Translations under genes and position numbers: made by a program
Assembly (NCBI GenBank): GCA_025934635.1
Contig: JAICWX010000004.1
Span: 1 to 64,000, forward strand
Length of the DNA: 64,000 nucleotides
Direction: 5' to 3'
From: Streptosporangiaceae bacterium
GTDB lineage: Bacteria; Actinomycetota; Actinomycetes; Streptosporangiales; Streptosporangiaceae
Part shown: positions 43,901 to 54,073 of the stretch, one piece after another
How positions within the stretch are numbered: the first letter of the stretch is position 1
Layout of the letters: every line of letters starts with the position of its first letter
The notes under the pieces: generated by a model
Databases searched by the model: none
Told to the model about the DNA's origin: nothing
What the model saw: only the letters and a program-made list of their open reading frames with translations

Positions 43901-43972
43901 TGGGCGTAACTGGGTTCGAACCAGTGGCTTCCCGCTTGTAAGGCGGGCGCTCTTCCGCTGAGCTATACGCCC
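43901..43972 (-). tRNA. tRNA-Val (anticodon TAC)
   Basis: A 72-nt cloverleaf on the minus strand: acceptor GGGCGTA/TACGCCC with discriminator A, D arm GCTC-AGCGGAA-GAGC, anticodon arm CCCGC-CTTACAA-GCGGG with anticodon TAC, and T arm ACTGG-TTCGAAC-CCAGT. CCA is not encoded. All stems pair fully. Confidence 0.97.
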
Positions 43973-44138
43973 GGCCGTCCCTGACGGAACGAACGCAGAC
44001 AGCATACGGGGTACGAGTGGCTTCCGTCGCCTCGGGAACTCCACGCCCGTGGTCAGTCGGTGATGGCGACCGCGACGGGGAAGTCGCCGACGGTGATCGG
44101 CGCGTAGGCGTGTCGGGTGCGGGTGCTGAACAGGAGAC

Positions 44139-44504
44139 CTAGCCGCCGTAGGTGTCCAGGACGACGCCGGTGGAGCCGGCGATGACCATCCCGGTGGGAT
44201 AGGAGAAGGCGCCGACGCTGACCGCCGGGACGAGGCGGCCGGACGAGGTGGCGATCGGCGTGGCCTGATCGGAATCGCCGTCGGCCCGTTCGTACAGGGC
44301 AATGGCCGGGGCGCTGTCGTCCACCACGTCGAGGACGGGCAGGAAGCCGTGATCCACGGCGGCGCCGGCCGCGGTGTCCAGCAGGGTGCGGGCCAGGCCC
44401 AGCCGCTGGAAGTGCGGGTCCACGTAGCCGCTGGCGTCGTGCACCCGGCGCAGCGCGGCCGCGCAGGCGGGAAGGTCCGCGGGCTGGCGGGGCCGGACTG
44501 GCAC
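44139..44504 (-). pseudogene. Chimeric remnant of a GNAT acetyltransferase gene
   Basis: The first 23 residues (MPVRPRQPADLPACAAAL) are a GNAT N-terminus, but the next segment jumps straight to the acetyl-CoA-binding region (QRLGLARTLLDTAAGAA and LDVVDDSAPAIALYERA), skipping about 60 residues. After YERA the sequence changes to an unrelated beta-rich tail that seems to continue in another frame to a stop at 44053. Two deletions or fusions are likely; activity as a GNAT enzyme is doubtful. Confidence 0.5.
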
Positions 44505-44528
44505 GCCAGGAAGCGTATCCAGGGCTGA

Positions 44529-45377
44529 TCAGGAAGGCGTACCCGGGCCTGGCGGTAACGCGACTGGTTCCGCGGCCTCGCGGCGCCCTTCGCTGCGGCC
44601 GACGGGCCGCCCCTCCGGTCGCGGCGCCGAGCGGGCCGGCGCCCGCCGGGTGCCGGCCGCGGAGACCTCTTCCAGGTGGCTCATCATCCGGTGCCGGGCC
44701 AGCGCGCCGTCGCGGGCAATGATCGCCTCGGCGATCTTGCCGTGCGCCACGTGGATGTCCTCCAGCGAGAGCCGGCTCCGCTCGAAGGCGGGCTGCCGCT
44801 GAGTCAGGTCGGTCAGCGTCTGCACGAACAGGTGCAGGGCCGGGTTGCCGGTCAGCCGGGCCATCAGGACGTGGAAGTCATACAGGCTGCAGGCCTCGCC
44901 CGAGGTGACCAGGGTGGCCTCGACGGCGAGGTAGGCCCGGATCTCGGCCACCTCGTCCTCGCTGATCCTGGCGGCGACGCGCTCGGCGCAGAACAGCTCG
45001 ATAGCGAGCCGGGCGTCCTCAAGCTGCCGCGGCTCGACCTTCTCAAAATCAAGGTAGACCGCCATCGCCTTGGCCACCGGCGCCGGGTCGGGCTGCCGGA
45101 TGAACAGCCCGCCGTGCAATCCGCGGCGCATCTCGGCCAGGCCGTGGTGCTCGAGCAACCGGACCGCCTCGCGGAAGACCGCGCGGCTCACCCCGTAACG
45201 GGCAATAAGCTCCACCTCGCTGCCAAACAGTTCCCCCGGTTCCCAGCGCTGACCGACAATCGTTTGCTCGATCTGCTCAGCAACGATTTCTGCCTTCTTC
45301 AATTTTCGCGTGTCCTCGTCCCGCGGGGCAACGGCCGGGGGCTGGCCGGCCGGGTCGTGCTTTATGGGGCGAGCCAT
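44529..45377 (-). CDS. FadR/FCD-type GntR family regulator
   Basis: A 282-residue regulator: winged HTH at about 25-95 (GSEVELIARYGVSRAVFREA, then VRLLEHHGLAEMRRG) and an all-helical FCD ligand domain at about 110-235, with the metal-type Asp/His layout (DARLAIELFCAERVAARI; DFHVLMARLTGNPALHLF). The C-terminal 40 residues are Arg/Pro-rich and disordered. FCD regulators respond to organic acids or acyl-CoA; here it neighbours a kinase-like gene and an acyl-CoA synthetase, so it may control them. Confidence 0.87.
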   Translation of the reverse strand: MARPIKHDPAGQPPAVAPRDEDTRKLKKAEIVAEQIEQTIVGQRWEPGELFGSEVELIARYGVSRAVFREAVRLLEHHGLAEMRRGLHGGLFIRQPDPAPVAKAMAVYLDFEKVEPRQLEDARLAIELFCAERVAARISEDEVAEIRAYLAVEATLVTSGEACSLYDFHVLMARLTGNPALHLFVQTLTDLTQRQPAFERSRLSLEDIHVAHGKIAEAIIARDGALARHRMMSHLEEVSAAGTRRAPARSAPRPEGRPVGRSEGRREAAEPVALPPGPGTPS

Positions 45378-45534
45378 ACTCTAACGGCGTAAGTCACCCT
45401 CTGCGGCCGACTGTACACCGCGAGGGAGACCCTTTTTTCACCCTGCGAACGATCGTTCGCGGCGCAGTTCCTGACGGGCGATTGACCTGCGGTGCACCGC
45501 GTCCCGGGCCGCCAGGCTCGGCGAGAAGTCCGCC

Positions 45535-46560
45535 TCAGCTTCCCTCGTCCAGGCGGGCGAGCCCTTCGGTGGCGACCCGCTCGACCTCGCTCTCGATGTC
45601 GCCGAAGTCCTGCCCGGCCATTGACCCGGCTCGTACCCGGGCCGCGATGCCCTGCGCGATCGCCGCCGACTTGAAGTGGGCCAGCGCGACCCACGAGGAG
45701 AGGTTCGAGATGTCGGCGCCGGTGCGCTTGGCGTACCGCTCGGCCAGGTAGGCGCGGGTCGGGAAGCCGGGCTGCATGGTCGGCGCGGGCGTCATGCGCG
45801 GCCGGGCGTCGGTCGGCTCGCGGTAGTAGAACATGAACATGCCGAGGTCGGCCAGCGGCTCTCCCAGGGTGGACAGCTCCCAGTCGAGCACCGCCTTGAC
45901 CTCGGGCGGCATGTGCGCGCCGAGGATGGTGTTGTCGATCCGGAAGTCCCCGTGCACGATCGACCCGCCGGGCCCGGTGGGCGGGTCCTCGCGGAGCCGG
46001 CGGCCGAGTTCGTCCACCGCCGGGATGTCGCGGCTCTTGGACCGCTCCCACTGATCGCTCCACCGGCGCACCTGCCGCTCCCCCAGGCCCGTCGGCCGGC
46101 CGTAGCCGGTCAGGCCGACCTGGTCCGGGTCGATGGCGTGCAGGTCGGCGAGGGTGTCGATGAGGACGTCGCCGACGGCGCACCGGTCCGCCGCCGATTC
46201 GGCCCAGCCGTCCGGCAGGTCGCCCCGGATCACGTACCCGTCGACCTTCTCCATCACGTAGAACGGCACGCCGATCAGCTCGCCGGCGTCCTCGTACATG
46301 ATCTTCGCCACCGGCACCGCGGTGCCGGCCAGCGCCCGCTGGATCCGGGCCTCCCGGCCCATGTCGTGCGCCCGGGGCAGCAGCGGCCCGTCCGGCGGCC
46401 TGCGCAGCACCGCCTCGCCCGCGCCGCTGCTGAGCTCGAAGGTCAGGTTGGACTTGCCGCCGGAGACCAATGTGGCCGCCAGCTGCTCCCAGCCGGGATC
46501 GCCCAGCGCTCGCGCGAGCGCGGGGCCGACGAGGTCGAGCCTGGTCAGGTTCTCGTGCAT
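45535..46560 (-). CDS. APH-fold phosphotransferase, ACAD10/11-kinase-like
   Basis: A 341-residue kinase-fold protein. Catalytic loop SIVHGDFRIDNTILG (HGD...N) and DWELSTLGEPLADLG for metal, with the early VSGGKSNLTFELSSG. This subgroup is found with acyl-CoA dehydrogenases and synthetases and, in its eukaryotic ACAD10/11 relatives, phosphorylates 4-hydroxy acids for their breakdown. The divergent acyl-CoA synthetase 52 nt away supports a hydroxy-fatty-acid role, but that remains inference. Confidence 0.88.
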   Translation of the reverse strand: MHENLTRLDLVGPALARALGDPGWEQLAATLVSGGKSNLTFELSSGAGEAVLRRPPDGPLLPRAHDMGREARIQRALAGTAVPVAKIMYEDAGELIGVPFYVMEKVDGYVIRGDLPDGWAESAADRCAVGDVLIDTLADLHAIDPDQVGLTGYGRPTGLGERQVRRWSDQWERSKSRDIPAVDELGRRLREDPPTGPGGSIVHGDFRIDNTILGAHMPPEVKAVLDWELSTLGEPLADLGMFMFYYREPTDARPRMTPAPTMQPGFPTRAYLAERYAKRTGADISNLSSWVALAHFKSAAIAQGIAARVRAGSMAGQDFGDIESEVERVATEGLARLDEGS

Positions 46561-46612
46561 GCTGTCCCTTCGTGTGCTGCCCTTCGCCTGAATTTAACGG
46601 TAGGAATGGGCC

Positions 46613-48172
<1,560 letters not shown>

Positions 48173-48197
48173 GCTGTACCCCTGAGCTGGCTCCGGG

Positions 48198-48713
48198 CTA
48201 GGGCGTTTCCTTCCCGTCCAGATGGCGGTAGCCGGGGTGGATCCCGGGCACGAGGCCGTGGCCGGCGGCCAGCTTGGCCAGCAGGGCGTTGAGCTCGGCT
48301 CGTTCGGCCGGGGTGAGGGGGGCGCTGATGGCTTCCTCGTGCTCGGCGGCGGCCCGGTCCAGGCCGGTCATGGCCTGGTGCCCCGCGGCGGTGAGGTGCA
48401 GTTCATAGTTGCGCCGGTCTTCCGGGTTGCGGCGGCGTTCGACCAGGCCGCGTTCCTCCAGGTCGTCCACGAGCGCCACCAGCCGGCTGGGCGGGGTGCC
48501 GAGGACCCGGGCGACCGCCTGCTGGCTCTGCCCGGGTTCGCGGCTGAGCAGGCGGAGCAGGCCGGCCTGCGGCCGGGTGAACCCGAGGGCGGCCGCCCGC
48601 TCGCCGAACTGCCCGGCGGCGTAGGCGCCCAGCTGCGCGGCCAGGAACGCGATGCCCGTCCGCTTGCGCGCGGGCCGGGCCGGGGGCGTGTCGGTCGGTG
48701 CCACGCCCACCAT
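48198..48713 (-). CDS. MarR family transcriptional regulator
   Basis: A 171-residue MarR regulator with the winged HTH in the middle (ARVLGTPPSRLVALVDDLEERGLVERRRNPEDRR in parts) flanked by dimerisation helices. It diverges from a small membrane protein gene across an 83-bp AT-rich gap with inverted repeats, which fits control of that gene and of itself. Confidence 0.9.
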   Translation of the reverse strand: MVGVAPTDTPPARPARKRTGIAFLAAQLGAYAAGQFGERAAALGFTRPQAGLLRLLSREPGQSQQAVARVLGTPPSRLVALVDDLEERGLVERRRNPEDRRNYELHLTAAGHQAMTGLDRAAAEHEEAISAPLTPAERAELNALLAKLAAGHGLVPGIHPGYRHLDGKETP

Positions 48714-48721
48714 GGTAAACG

Positions 48722-48770
48722 ATTGACAATCATTTCAACTTGTAATTATTCTCGTTCGGTATCAATTGAT
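48722..48770. promoter_or_regulatory. MarR-type operator/promoter region
   Basis: Holds ATTGACAAT (48722-48730, near-palindromic, including a TTGACA -35) and the perfect palindrome ATCAATTGAT (48761-48770). AT-rich against the genome average, between the divergent MarR and membrane-protein genes. Confidence 0.5.
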
Positions 48771-48796
48771 TTTTCACCGGTCTCTGGGAGGAAGCA

Positions 48797-49510
48797 ATGT
48801 CCGCACCGGTCATACGCGCTGGCCAGCGGGGGCGCCCGCAGGGCGGGCCGCCGCCGCTGGTACCCGCCCTCGCCTACGGGGCGCTGGTGATCGCGGCTGC
48901 CGCCGTGTCGGCCGGCGGCCCGCGTCCTGGCACGTCGGCAGCCGCCACTCTGGCCTACGACCAGGCCCACACCGGCCTGCTGCACGTCGCCGCGGTGCTG
49001 ATCTTCGGCGCCGCCGCGCCGCTGGCGATCTGGGCGGCGACCATCTACCGGCGGCTGCGCACGCTGGGCGTGACCGCTCCCGGCGCGGTGATCGGGCTGG
49101 CCGGCGGCATCCTCGCGGCCGCCTCGCTCGCGCTGTCCGGCCTGTTCACCTGGGTCGCGGCCGATACCGCGGCGGACGCTGGACCAGCCCTGGCCCGGGT
49201 GGTGTTCGACCTCAGCTTCGCCGCGGGCGCAGCGGGCTTCGTGGTGCCGTCCGCGCTGCTGGTCGCGGGCGTGGCCGTGCCCGCGCTCATCTTGCGGCTC
49301 ACCCCGTCCTGGCTGGCCTGGACCGGCCTGGTGATCGCGGCGGCGGGCGTGCTGTCCACCCTGACCCTGCTCACCTCGGCGCTGGACGCGACGCTGCCGA
49401 TCGGGCGGTTCGGCACCCTGATCTGGATCGTGGCGGTCAGTGTCCTGCTGCCGGCGTCCCGGCACCGGCTGCCCGCGCGGGCCGGGGAGCCCGCGCCCGC
49501 CGCGGCTTAG
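48797..49510 (+). CDS. Six-helix membrane protein of unknown function
   Basis: A 237-residue hydrophobic protein with about six membrane helices (starts near residues 24, 62, 96, 140, 172, 200). No motif points to a transport mechanism; proteins of this kind next to MarR regulators are often annotated DUF4386-like. GGGAGG lies 9 nt before ATG 48797. Probably the regulated partner of the MarR gene. Confidence 0.75.
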   Translation: MSAPVIRAGQRGRPQGGPPPLVPALAYGALVIAAAAVSAGGPRPGTSAAATLAYDQAHTGLLHVAAVLIFGAAAPLAIWAATIYRRLRTLGVTAPGAVIGLAGGILAAASLALSGLFTWVAADTAADAGPALARVVFDLSFAAGAAGFVVPSALLVAGVAVPALILRLTPSWLAWTGLVIAAAGVLSTLTLLTSALDATLPIGRFGTLIWIVAVSVLLPASRHRLPARAGEPAPAAA

Positions 49511-49685
49511 GATCGCGGGTAAGGATCGCCGGGGCCTGGCTACGGGGAAAGGGACCATGAGCGAGACCCTGCGTATCGGGACCCACGAGTGTACCTGACC
49601 GTCATCCGCGCCGACGCCGCCGTCTGCGTCCTGGGCCTCGCCGCCCAGCTCACCCGGCGTGACCGGGGCGCGATAGCGTGACGGC

Positions 49686-50108
49686 GTGGCAGCAACCGAC
49701 AAACTCGAGATGTTCCTGGCCGAGCCGCGCAACGTCGTCGTGGCCGGGATCCGCCGCGACGGGCGCCCCCACCTGAGCCCGAACTGGTTCACCTGGGACG
49801 GCGAGCGCTTCTACGTCTCCACCACGCGGAGCCGGGTGAAGTACGCCGTCTTCCGCCGCGACCCGCGGGCCCAGCTGCTCATCGACGACCCGGTCGGCTA
49901 CCGGGCCATCCTGGTGACGGCCACGGCTGAGGTCCGCGAGGACATCGAAGCCGAGCTGCCCCGGTTCCGCGCCATCAGGCAGAAGCACGGGCTGCCCGTT
50001 CCCGATGACGGCAAGCACCTGGAGGCCCTGGCGGCGGAAGGCCGGGTCCTGCTCGCCTTCACCCCCGACGGGCCGTCCGCGGGCTGGACGTCCTGGGGCC
50101 TGGACTGA
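49686..50108 (+). CDS. PPOX-class F420-dependent oxidoreductase-like protein
   Basis: A 140-residue split-barrel flavin/deazaflavin protein. Marks: FLAEPRNVVVAGIRRDGRPHLSPNWFTWDG in parts, FYVSTTRSRVKYAVFRRDPRAQLLI, and the C-terminal GWTSWGLD. This matches actinobacterial PPOX proteins that bind F420 or FMN. GTG start. The HIT gene begins 2 nt later, so the two are coupled. Confidence 0.87.
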   Translation: MAATDKLEMFLAEPRNVVVAGIRRDGRPHLSPNWFTWDGERFYVSTTRSRVKYAVFRRDPRAQLLIDDPVGYRAILVTATAEVREDIEAELPRFRAIRQKHGLPVPDDGKHLEALAAEGRVLLAFTPDGPSAGWTSWGLD

Positions 50109-50110
50109 TC

Positions 50111-50587
50111 ATGGGCGGCCGCGGCTGGCCCGCCGACTGGGACGAGCGGATGGCGGGCAAGGACTGCCCGCTCTGCGGCGCCCTCGGGCGCGGCGACAAC
50201 GACTATACGGTGGCGGTCCACACGGGGCAGTTCGCCGAAGTGTGCATGGAACGGCGGACCCGGCTGCCGGGTTACTGCATCGTGGTATGGCGGCACGGGC
50301 ACGTCGCCGAGCCGGATGACCTGGATCCCGGGCAGGCGGCCGGCTACTGGGCGGAGGTGCTCGCGGCGGGACACGCGGTGCGGGCACGGTTCGGCCCGGT
50401 CAAGGTGAACTACATGACCCTGGGCAACACCGTCCCGCACCTGCATACGCACGTGGTGCCGCGATACCTGGACGACCCGGCGCCCGGCGGCCCGATCGAG
50501 TGGGCCCAGATCCACTCGGCCGATCCGGTGCCCGAGGCCGAACTGCACCGCCAGGCCGCCGACCTTCGCGGCCTGCTGGCGGGCTGA
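50111..50587 (+). CDS. HIT family protein
   Basis: A 158-residue histidine-triad nucleotide hydrolase/transferase. N-terminal zinc-type Cys pair (KDCPLCGAL) and the triad VPHLHTHVVPRY (HxHxHxx). Coupled to the PPOX gene. Substrate is probably a nucleotide phosphoramidate or dinucleotide polyphosphate. Confidence 0.92.
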   Translation: MGGRGWPADWDERMAGKDCPLCGALGRGDNDYTVAVHTGQFAEVCMERRTRLPGYCIVVWRHGHVAEPDDLDPGQAAGYWAEVLAAGHAVRARFGPVKVNYMTLGNTVPHLHTHVVPRYLDDPAPGGPIEWAQIHSADPVPEAELHRQAADLRGLLAG

Positions 50588-50604
50588 GTCCCGCGTACCC
50601 GGCC

Positions 50605-50868
50605 TTACCCGGCGCCCGTTCGCAGGCGCTGTAGCACGGCCGGGTCGGCGCCCTCGACGTCGAGGATCTTGGTGCGGCTCGTCGCCCCCGCGACCAGCGT
50701 CACGGACCGGCGGGGGACGCCGAACGCGGCCGCCACGGCAGTCAGCGCCGCCTCGGTCGCCTGGCCGTCCACGGCGCGCTTGCTGACCTGGACGACCAGC
50801 GCGCCGTCGCGCTCCCCGCCGACCCCGGGGCGCGCCGAGCCGGGCCGGACCCACACGGTTATCCGCAC
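50605..50868 (-). CDS. DUF167 family protein
   Basis: An 87-residue protein of the small YggU/DUF167 family: VRITVWVRPGSARPGVGG, VSKRAVDGQATEAAL, and FGVPRRSVTLVAGATSRTK. Function unknown in bacteria. GTG 50868 is chosen because the family starts at this strand; the frame is open further upstream. Confidence 0.85.
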   Translation of the reverse strand: MRITVWVRPGSARPGVGGERDGALVVQVSKRAVDGQATEAALTAVAAAFGVPRRSVTLVAGATSRTKILDVEGADPAVLQRLRTGAG

Positions 50869-50916
50869 CGCACCAGTGTGCCGGGCTGCCGTGGGTGGCG
50901 ATGTGATACTTGCCGT

Positions 50917-51081
50917 GTGGACACGGTTGGGTTCCCCGTGGCGGGATCCTGGTTTTCGGCTCGGCGGGTGGCTGATGGCATCACGCTGATAACCGAGCCG
51001 CATGTGGACCCGCTGATCCGCGCGAACCTCTATCACGTCCGCGGCACTGAGGCTGATCTGGTCGTCGACACTCCTCGTTAG
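50917..51081 (+). pseudogene. N-terminal remnant of a metallo-beta-lactamase-fold hydrolase
   Basis: 54 residues matching only the first strands of MBL-fold hydrolases (GSWFSARRVADGITLITEPH, then VDPLIRANLYHVRGTEADLV with VVDT), after which a stop codon follows. The HxHxDH metal site and all else are missing. GTG start with weak signals. Confidence 0.6.
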
Positions 51082-51227
51082 CGGGGCGAAGCCGCGGTCG
51101 CCCGGTCGCCGACTCGCAGAACAAGCACCTGGAGCATGGCCGGGCGGAGCCACGACGACCTGGGCGGCCCAGTTAACGGTCCCAGGGAAATCATGTCACC
51201 GGAAACTAGCTCGACCGTCTTCTGGCC

Positions 51228-52160
51228 CTAGCGGGGGTGGGCGGCGAAGAACTGCCAGATGACCTGGGTGGCGTTCAGCGCGGCGGACGGCGGGTCGCTC
51301 CCCAGGATCCGCTGGAGCGCGGGCCGGGGGACGGATCCGGGCCACTGGTGGCCCGCGCCGGCGATGGTGATCAGCTCGACGGCGCGGCCGCCGGGGCAGG
51401 ACGCGGTGGATGCGGTGACTGCGCCCTTGGCGCTGACGGCCGGGGCGGCGCAGTGGTCGATAGCTCGCCAGCGGGCGTTGAGGGACGGCACTGGGGGTCC
51501 GTCGATGTGGGCGACGCCCTGGCCCTCGCCACCCTGGTAGCGGATGCGCGTGTCGGCGGTGCCGTGGATGTGGATGACCGACAGCGGGTGCGGGGCCGGG
51601 CAGCTGCCCAGCTCGGTGGCGGAATCGGGCCCGATGGCGGCGAAGACCGAGGTGCGGCAGGCCAGCGTGTAGGCCATGATGCCGCCGTTGCTGATGCCGG
51701 TGGCGTACACGCGGCCGGCGTCGACCGGGACCTGGCGCTCGATCGCCGCGACCATGGCGGTGATGAAGCCGGTGTCGTCGGCGCTCGTCCGGCCCGGCGT
51801 GCCGCAGCAGCCGCCGCCGGTGTTCCAGGCGCGGTTGAGCCCGTCCGGATAGGCGACGACGAAGTGCCCCTGGTCCGCCTCGGCGTCCCAGCCGTAGGAA
51901 TTCTCCGCCTGGCGGCCGCTGCCGAAGCCGCCGTGCAGCATCACGACCAGCGGGGCCTTGGCGGGCAGGGACGCGGGCCGGTACACGATGTACGTCCGGC
52001 TGACGCCGTCCGCCTCGATCGAGTGCGTGGAGGAACCCGCCGGGAGGGCCGGCGACGCGGACGGGCCGGCGACGCGGGCGGCGGCCCCGCCGCAGCCGGA
52101 CAGGCCGGTCACCGCCAGCAGGGCGCCGACGGCGAGCGAGAGCTGGCTCATGATCCGCAT
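51228..52160 (-). CDS. LpqC-like PHB-depolymerase/esterase lipoprotein
   Basis: A 310-residue secreted hydrolase. The signal peptide ends in a lipobox (VTGLSGCGG, lipidated Cys about residue 22), so it is anchored outside the membrane. The alpha/beta-hydrolase domain has VVMLHGGFGSGRQAE, nucleophile ATGISNGGIMAY (GxSxG) and IAGAGHQWPGS with the catalytic His, as in poly-3-hydroxybutyrate depolymerase/feruloyl-esterase-like proteins. ATG 52160 is preferred because it begins the signal peptide. Divergent from a MarR regulator that probably controls it. Confidence 0.88.
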   Translation of the reverse strand: MRIMSQLSLAVGALLAVTGLSGCGGAAARVAGPSASPALPAGSSTHSIEADGVSRTYIVYRPASLPAKAPLVVMLHGGFGSGRQAENSYGWDAEADQGHFVVAYPDGLNRAWNTGGGCCGTPGRTSADDTGFITAMVAAIERQVPVDAGRVYATGISNGGIMAYTLACRTSVFAAIGPDSATELGSCPAPHPLSVIHIHGTADTRIRYQGGEGQGVAHIDGPPVPSLNARWRAIDHCAAPAVSAKGAVTASTASCPGGRAVELITIAGAGHQWPGSVPRPALQRILGSDPPSAALNATQVIWQFFAAHPR

Positions 52161-52176
52161 AAGTGATAATTTATGC
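52157..52176. promoter_or_regulatory. Inverted repeat GCATAA-N8-TTATGC, probable MarR site
   Basis: Perfect 6-bp arms overlapping the start codon of the esterase gene and inside the 55-bp AT-rich gap to the divergent MarR gene. Binding here would block esterase expression. Confidence 0.5.
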
Positions 52177-52215
52177 AAGGCACTTGTCAAAGTCAAAAGA
52201 CGACATAATGAGTCT

Positions 52216-52659
52216 GTGGCTGATTCATCACCTCGGGCTGCGGGACAGACCGTACCGGCACTTGTCCAGGCACTTGCGCGATCGGGCACCGAGCGGCTGC
52301 GGGCCGAGTTCGCCGCACAGGGCATGCCCGGGCTGCGCCCGCTGCACGCCGTGCTGCTGGTCCCCCTCCTCGGCGGCGGGCGGCACGCCTCGGACCTGGC
52401 CGAGACGCTGGGGGTATCGCGCCAGGCGGTCGCCCAGGTGGTCACCCGCCTAGAGCAGGACGGTTACCTCACCCGGGTCACCGACCCGGGCGACGCCCGG
52501 GCCAAGCTGATCTGCCTGACCCCGCGCGGCCGGTCCGCGCTGCGCGCCATGCGCGCGACCGGGCTGGCTGTCGAGGGCGAATGGCGGGAGCACCTGGGGG
52601 CCGAGCGGCTGGCCGCCTTCCGCGACACGCTGGTAGCCCTGCTGGCCGCGGGCCGGTAA
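52216..52659 (+). CDS. MarR family transcriptional regulator
   Basis: A 147-residue regulator with a central winged HTH (HASDLAETLGVSRQAVAQVV, then TRLEQDGYLTRVTDPGDARA) and flanking helices. GTG 52216 is chosen as the first start after the shared operator region; the frame is open further upstream but antisense to the esterase. Pairs with the divergent esterase lipoprotein. Confidence 0.87.
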   Translation: MADSSPRAAGQTVPALVQALARSGTERLRAEFAAQGMPGLRPLHAVLLVPLLGGGRHASDLAETLGVSRQAVAQVVTRLEQDGYLTRVTDPGDARAKLICLTPRGRSALRAMRATGLAVEGEWREHLGAERLAAFRDTLVALLAAGR

Positions 52660-52749
52660 GGCCCCCGGTCTTGCGCGAGGCAAGCCCGGGCCGTCCGGGT
52701 ACCGGCCGCCTGGAGACCTGGCGCCGGGGCAGCCGCCGCGGACCCGCCG

Positions 52750-53694
52750 TCAGAGGTTGGTCTCGTCGGCCGGGATGCCCGCGGGGGCCTGGGCAGCCGG
52801 GCCGGTTCCGGTGGCGTCCGGCACGTCGAGGCCGAGGGTGTAAGCGGTCATCGACAGTGATCCGTAGGCGCAGCCGTCGACCAGGACGCGGGTGGCGTCG
52901 CCCGGGTCTGCCGCGTCGCCCGGGTCTGCCGCGTCGCCCGGTCCCGCCTTGCCCCGGGGCGCCTCGTCCCGGGGTGACTTGTCCCGGGACGAGGCGGCCA
53001 GGCCTGCCAGGTACAGCAGCGGGATGAAGTGATCCGGGGTGGGAACGGCGCTGGCGAAGTCGCGGTGCGCATCGAGCCGGGCGATCTCGGCCGGGTCGGT
53101 GAGCATCCGCTCCCGGGCGTCGGCGTCGAAGCGCTCCGCCCAGTCGAACCCGGTGTCGGCGAGCTGGACGCTGATCCCGGCCAGGTTGTGCACGATGTTG
53201 CCGCTGGCGACGATGAGCACGCCGGTATCGCGCAGCGGCGCCAGCCTGGCGCCCAGGTCGAGGTGGTAGCCGAAGTCCTTGAACTGGTTGATCGACAGCT
53301 GGACCACGGGAATGGCCGCGTCCGGGAAGGCGTGCCGCAGCACCGACCAGGTGCCGTGGTCGATCCCCCAGGAGTCGACGTCCGCGCCGACCCAGGTCGG
53401 CTGGACGATGTCGCTGACCTCCTCGGCCAGTTCCGGGAGGCCGGGCGCGGGGTACTGCACGTCGAACAGTTCCTGCGGGAAGCCGTAGAAGTCGTGGATC
53501 GTCCGCGGCCGCGGCATCGCGGTGACGGCGGTGGCGTTGATGTACCAGTGCGCGCTCACCACCAGGATGGCCCGGGGCCGCGGGACGGCCTGGCCGAACG
53601 CGCGCCAGGCGTGGGTGTACCGGTTGAGCTCCAGGGCGTTCATCGGGCTGCCGTGCCCGAAGAACGCGGCCGGCATCGGCTGCGCCTTACTCAT
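52750..53694 (-). CDS. Class III extradiol (DODA/YgiD-type) dioxygenase
   Basis: A 314-residue metal-dependent dioxygenase of the 4,5-DOPA dioxygenase type. Metal and active-site segments: AFFGHGSPMNAL, VVSAHWYINATAV, WGIDHGTWSVL and VASGNIVHNL. Near residues 240-265 it carries a low-complexity insert of Asp/Gly/Ala repeats, encoded by tandem 18-bp repeats (52895-52948), which is not part of the fold and probably forms a loop. Oxidises a catechol-like compound or acts as a related LigB-fold enzyme. Confidence 0.87.
   Translation of the reverse strand: MSKAQPMPAAFFGHGSPMNALELNRYTHAWRAFGQAVPRPRAILVVSAHWYINATAVTAMPRPRTIHDFYGFPQELFDVQYPAPGLPELAEEVSDIVQPTWVGADVDSWGIDHGTWSVLRHAFPDAAIPVVQLSINQFKDFGYHLDLGARLAPLRDTGVLIVASGNIVHNLAGISVQLADTGFDWAERFDADARERMLTDPAEIARLDAHRDFASAVPTPDHFIPLLYLAGLAASSRDKSPRDEAPRGKAGPGDAADPGDAADPGDATRVLVDGCAYGSLSMTAYTLGLDVPDATGTGPAAQAPAGIPADETNL
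52895..52948. repeat. Three tandem 18-bp repeats inside the DODA-type gene
   Basis: GCGTCGCCCGGGTCTGCC occurs twice and then once with changes, coding for repeated Gly-Asp-Ala-Ala-Asp-Pro on the minus strand. Multiples of 3 keep the frame, so copy number can drift without damage. Confidence 0.9.
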
Positions 53695-53840
53695 CCGCGG
53701 TCCTCTCGTTCGGCTGGCCCGCCGTACCGGCCCCGCCCGGCCGGGCCTGGCCCATGACCGGGACGATAGCGGACCCGGCCCGGCCGCTTGGCGGCCCGAG
53801 CACGCCGGCTTGCGTTCCGCTGCGGTGAACGGCCGGCTTA

Positions 53841-53996
53841 CGGGGCGAGTGGTGCCCGTGGTGCGCCTGACACCGGCCGCCGTGCTCTGGGCAGCTCGGT
53901 TGACGGCGTCGATGGAGCATCAATGTCGTTCCCGCGGCATGGATGGGGCATCAATGTCGCGCCGGGAGCCTGGGCAAGGCCGGGCCGGGTGACGGG
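53841..53996. repeat. Dispersed intergenic repeat, copy 2, with two tandem hairpins
   Basis: Diverged relative of 6797-6953. Hairpins at 53904-53928 and 53935-53959 keep the CATCAATG arms, with several changes that become G-U pairs, so the fold rather than the sequence seems kept. Lies just past the 3' end of an SDR gene, as does copy 1. The 379-bp gap 53695-54073 holds nothing else that I can support. Confidence 0.7.
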
Positions 53997-54073
53997 TGCG
54001 GGCTGTGGTGCGGATGAGGATCCTGCGGTGCGGACGGGATGCCAGGGGCAGGAAGCCGGCTGGGCGGGGCGGG

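Noticed and set aside
43636..43941. Plus-strand open frame covering the small Cys-rich gene and tRNA
   Set aside because: It runs into the tRNA gene and has no family resemblance, whereas the minus-strand 52-residue frame does.
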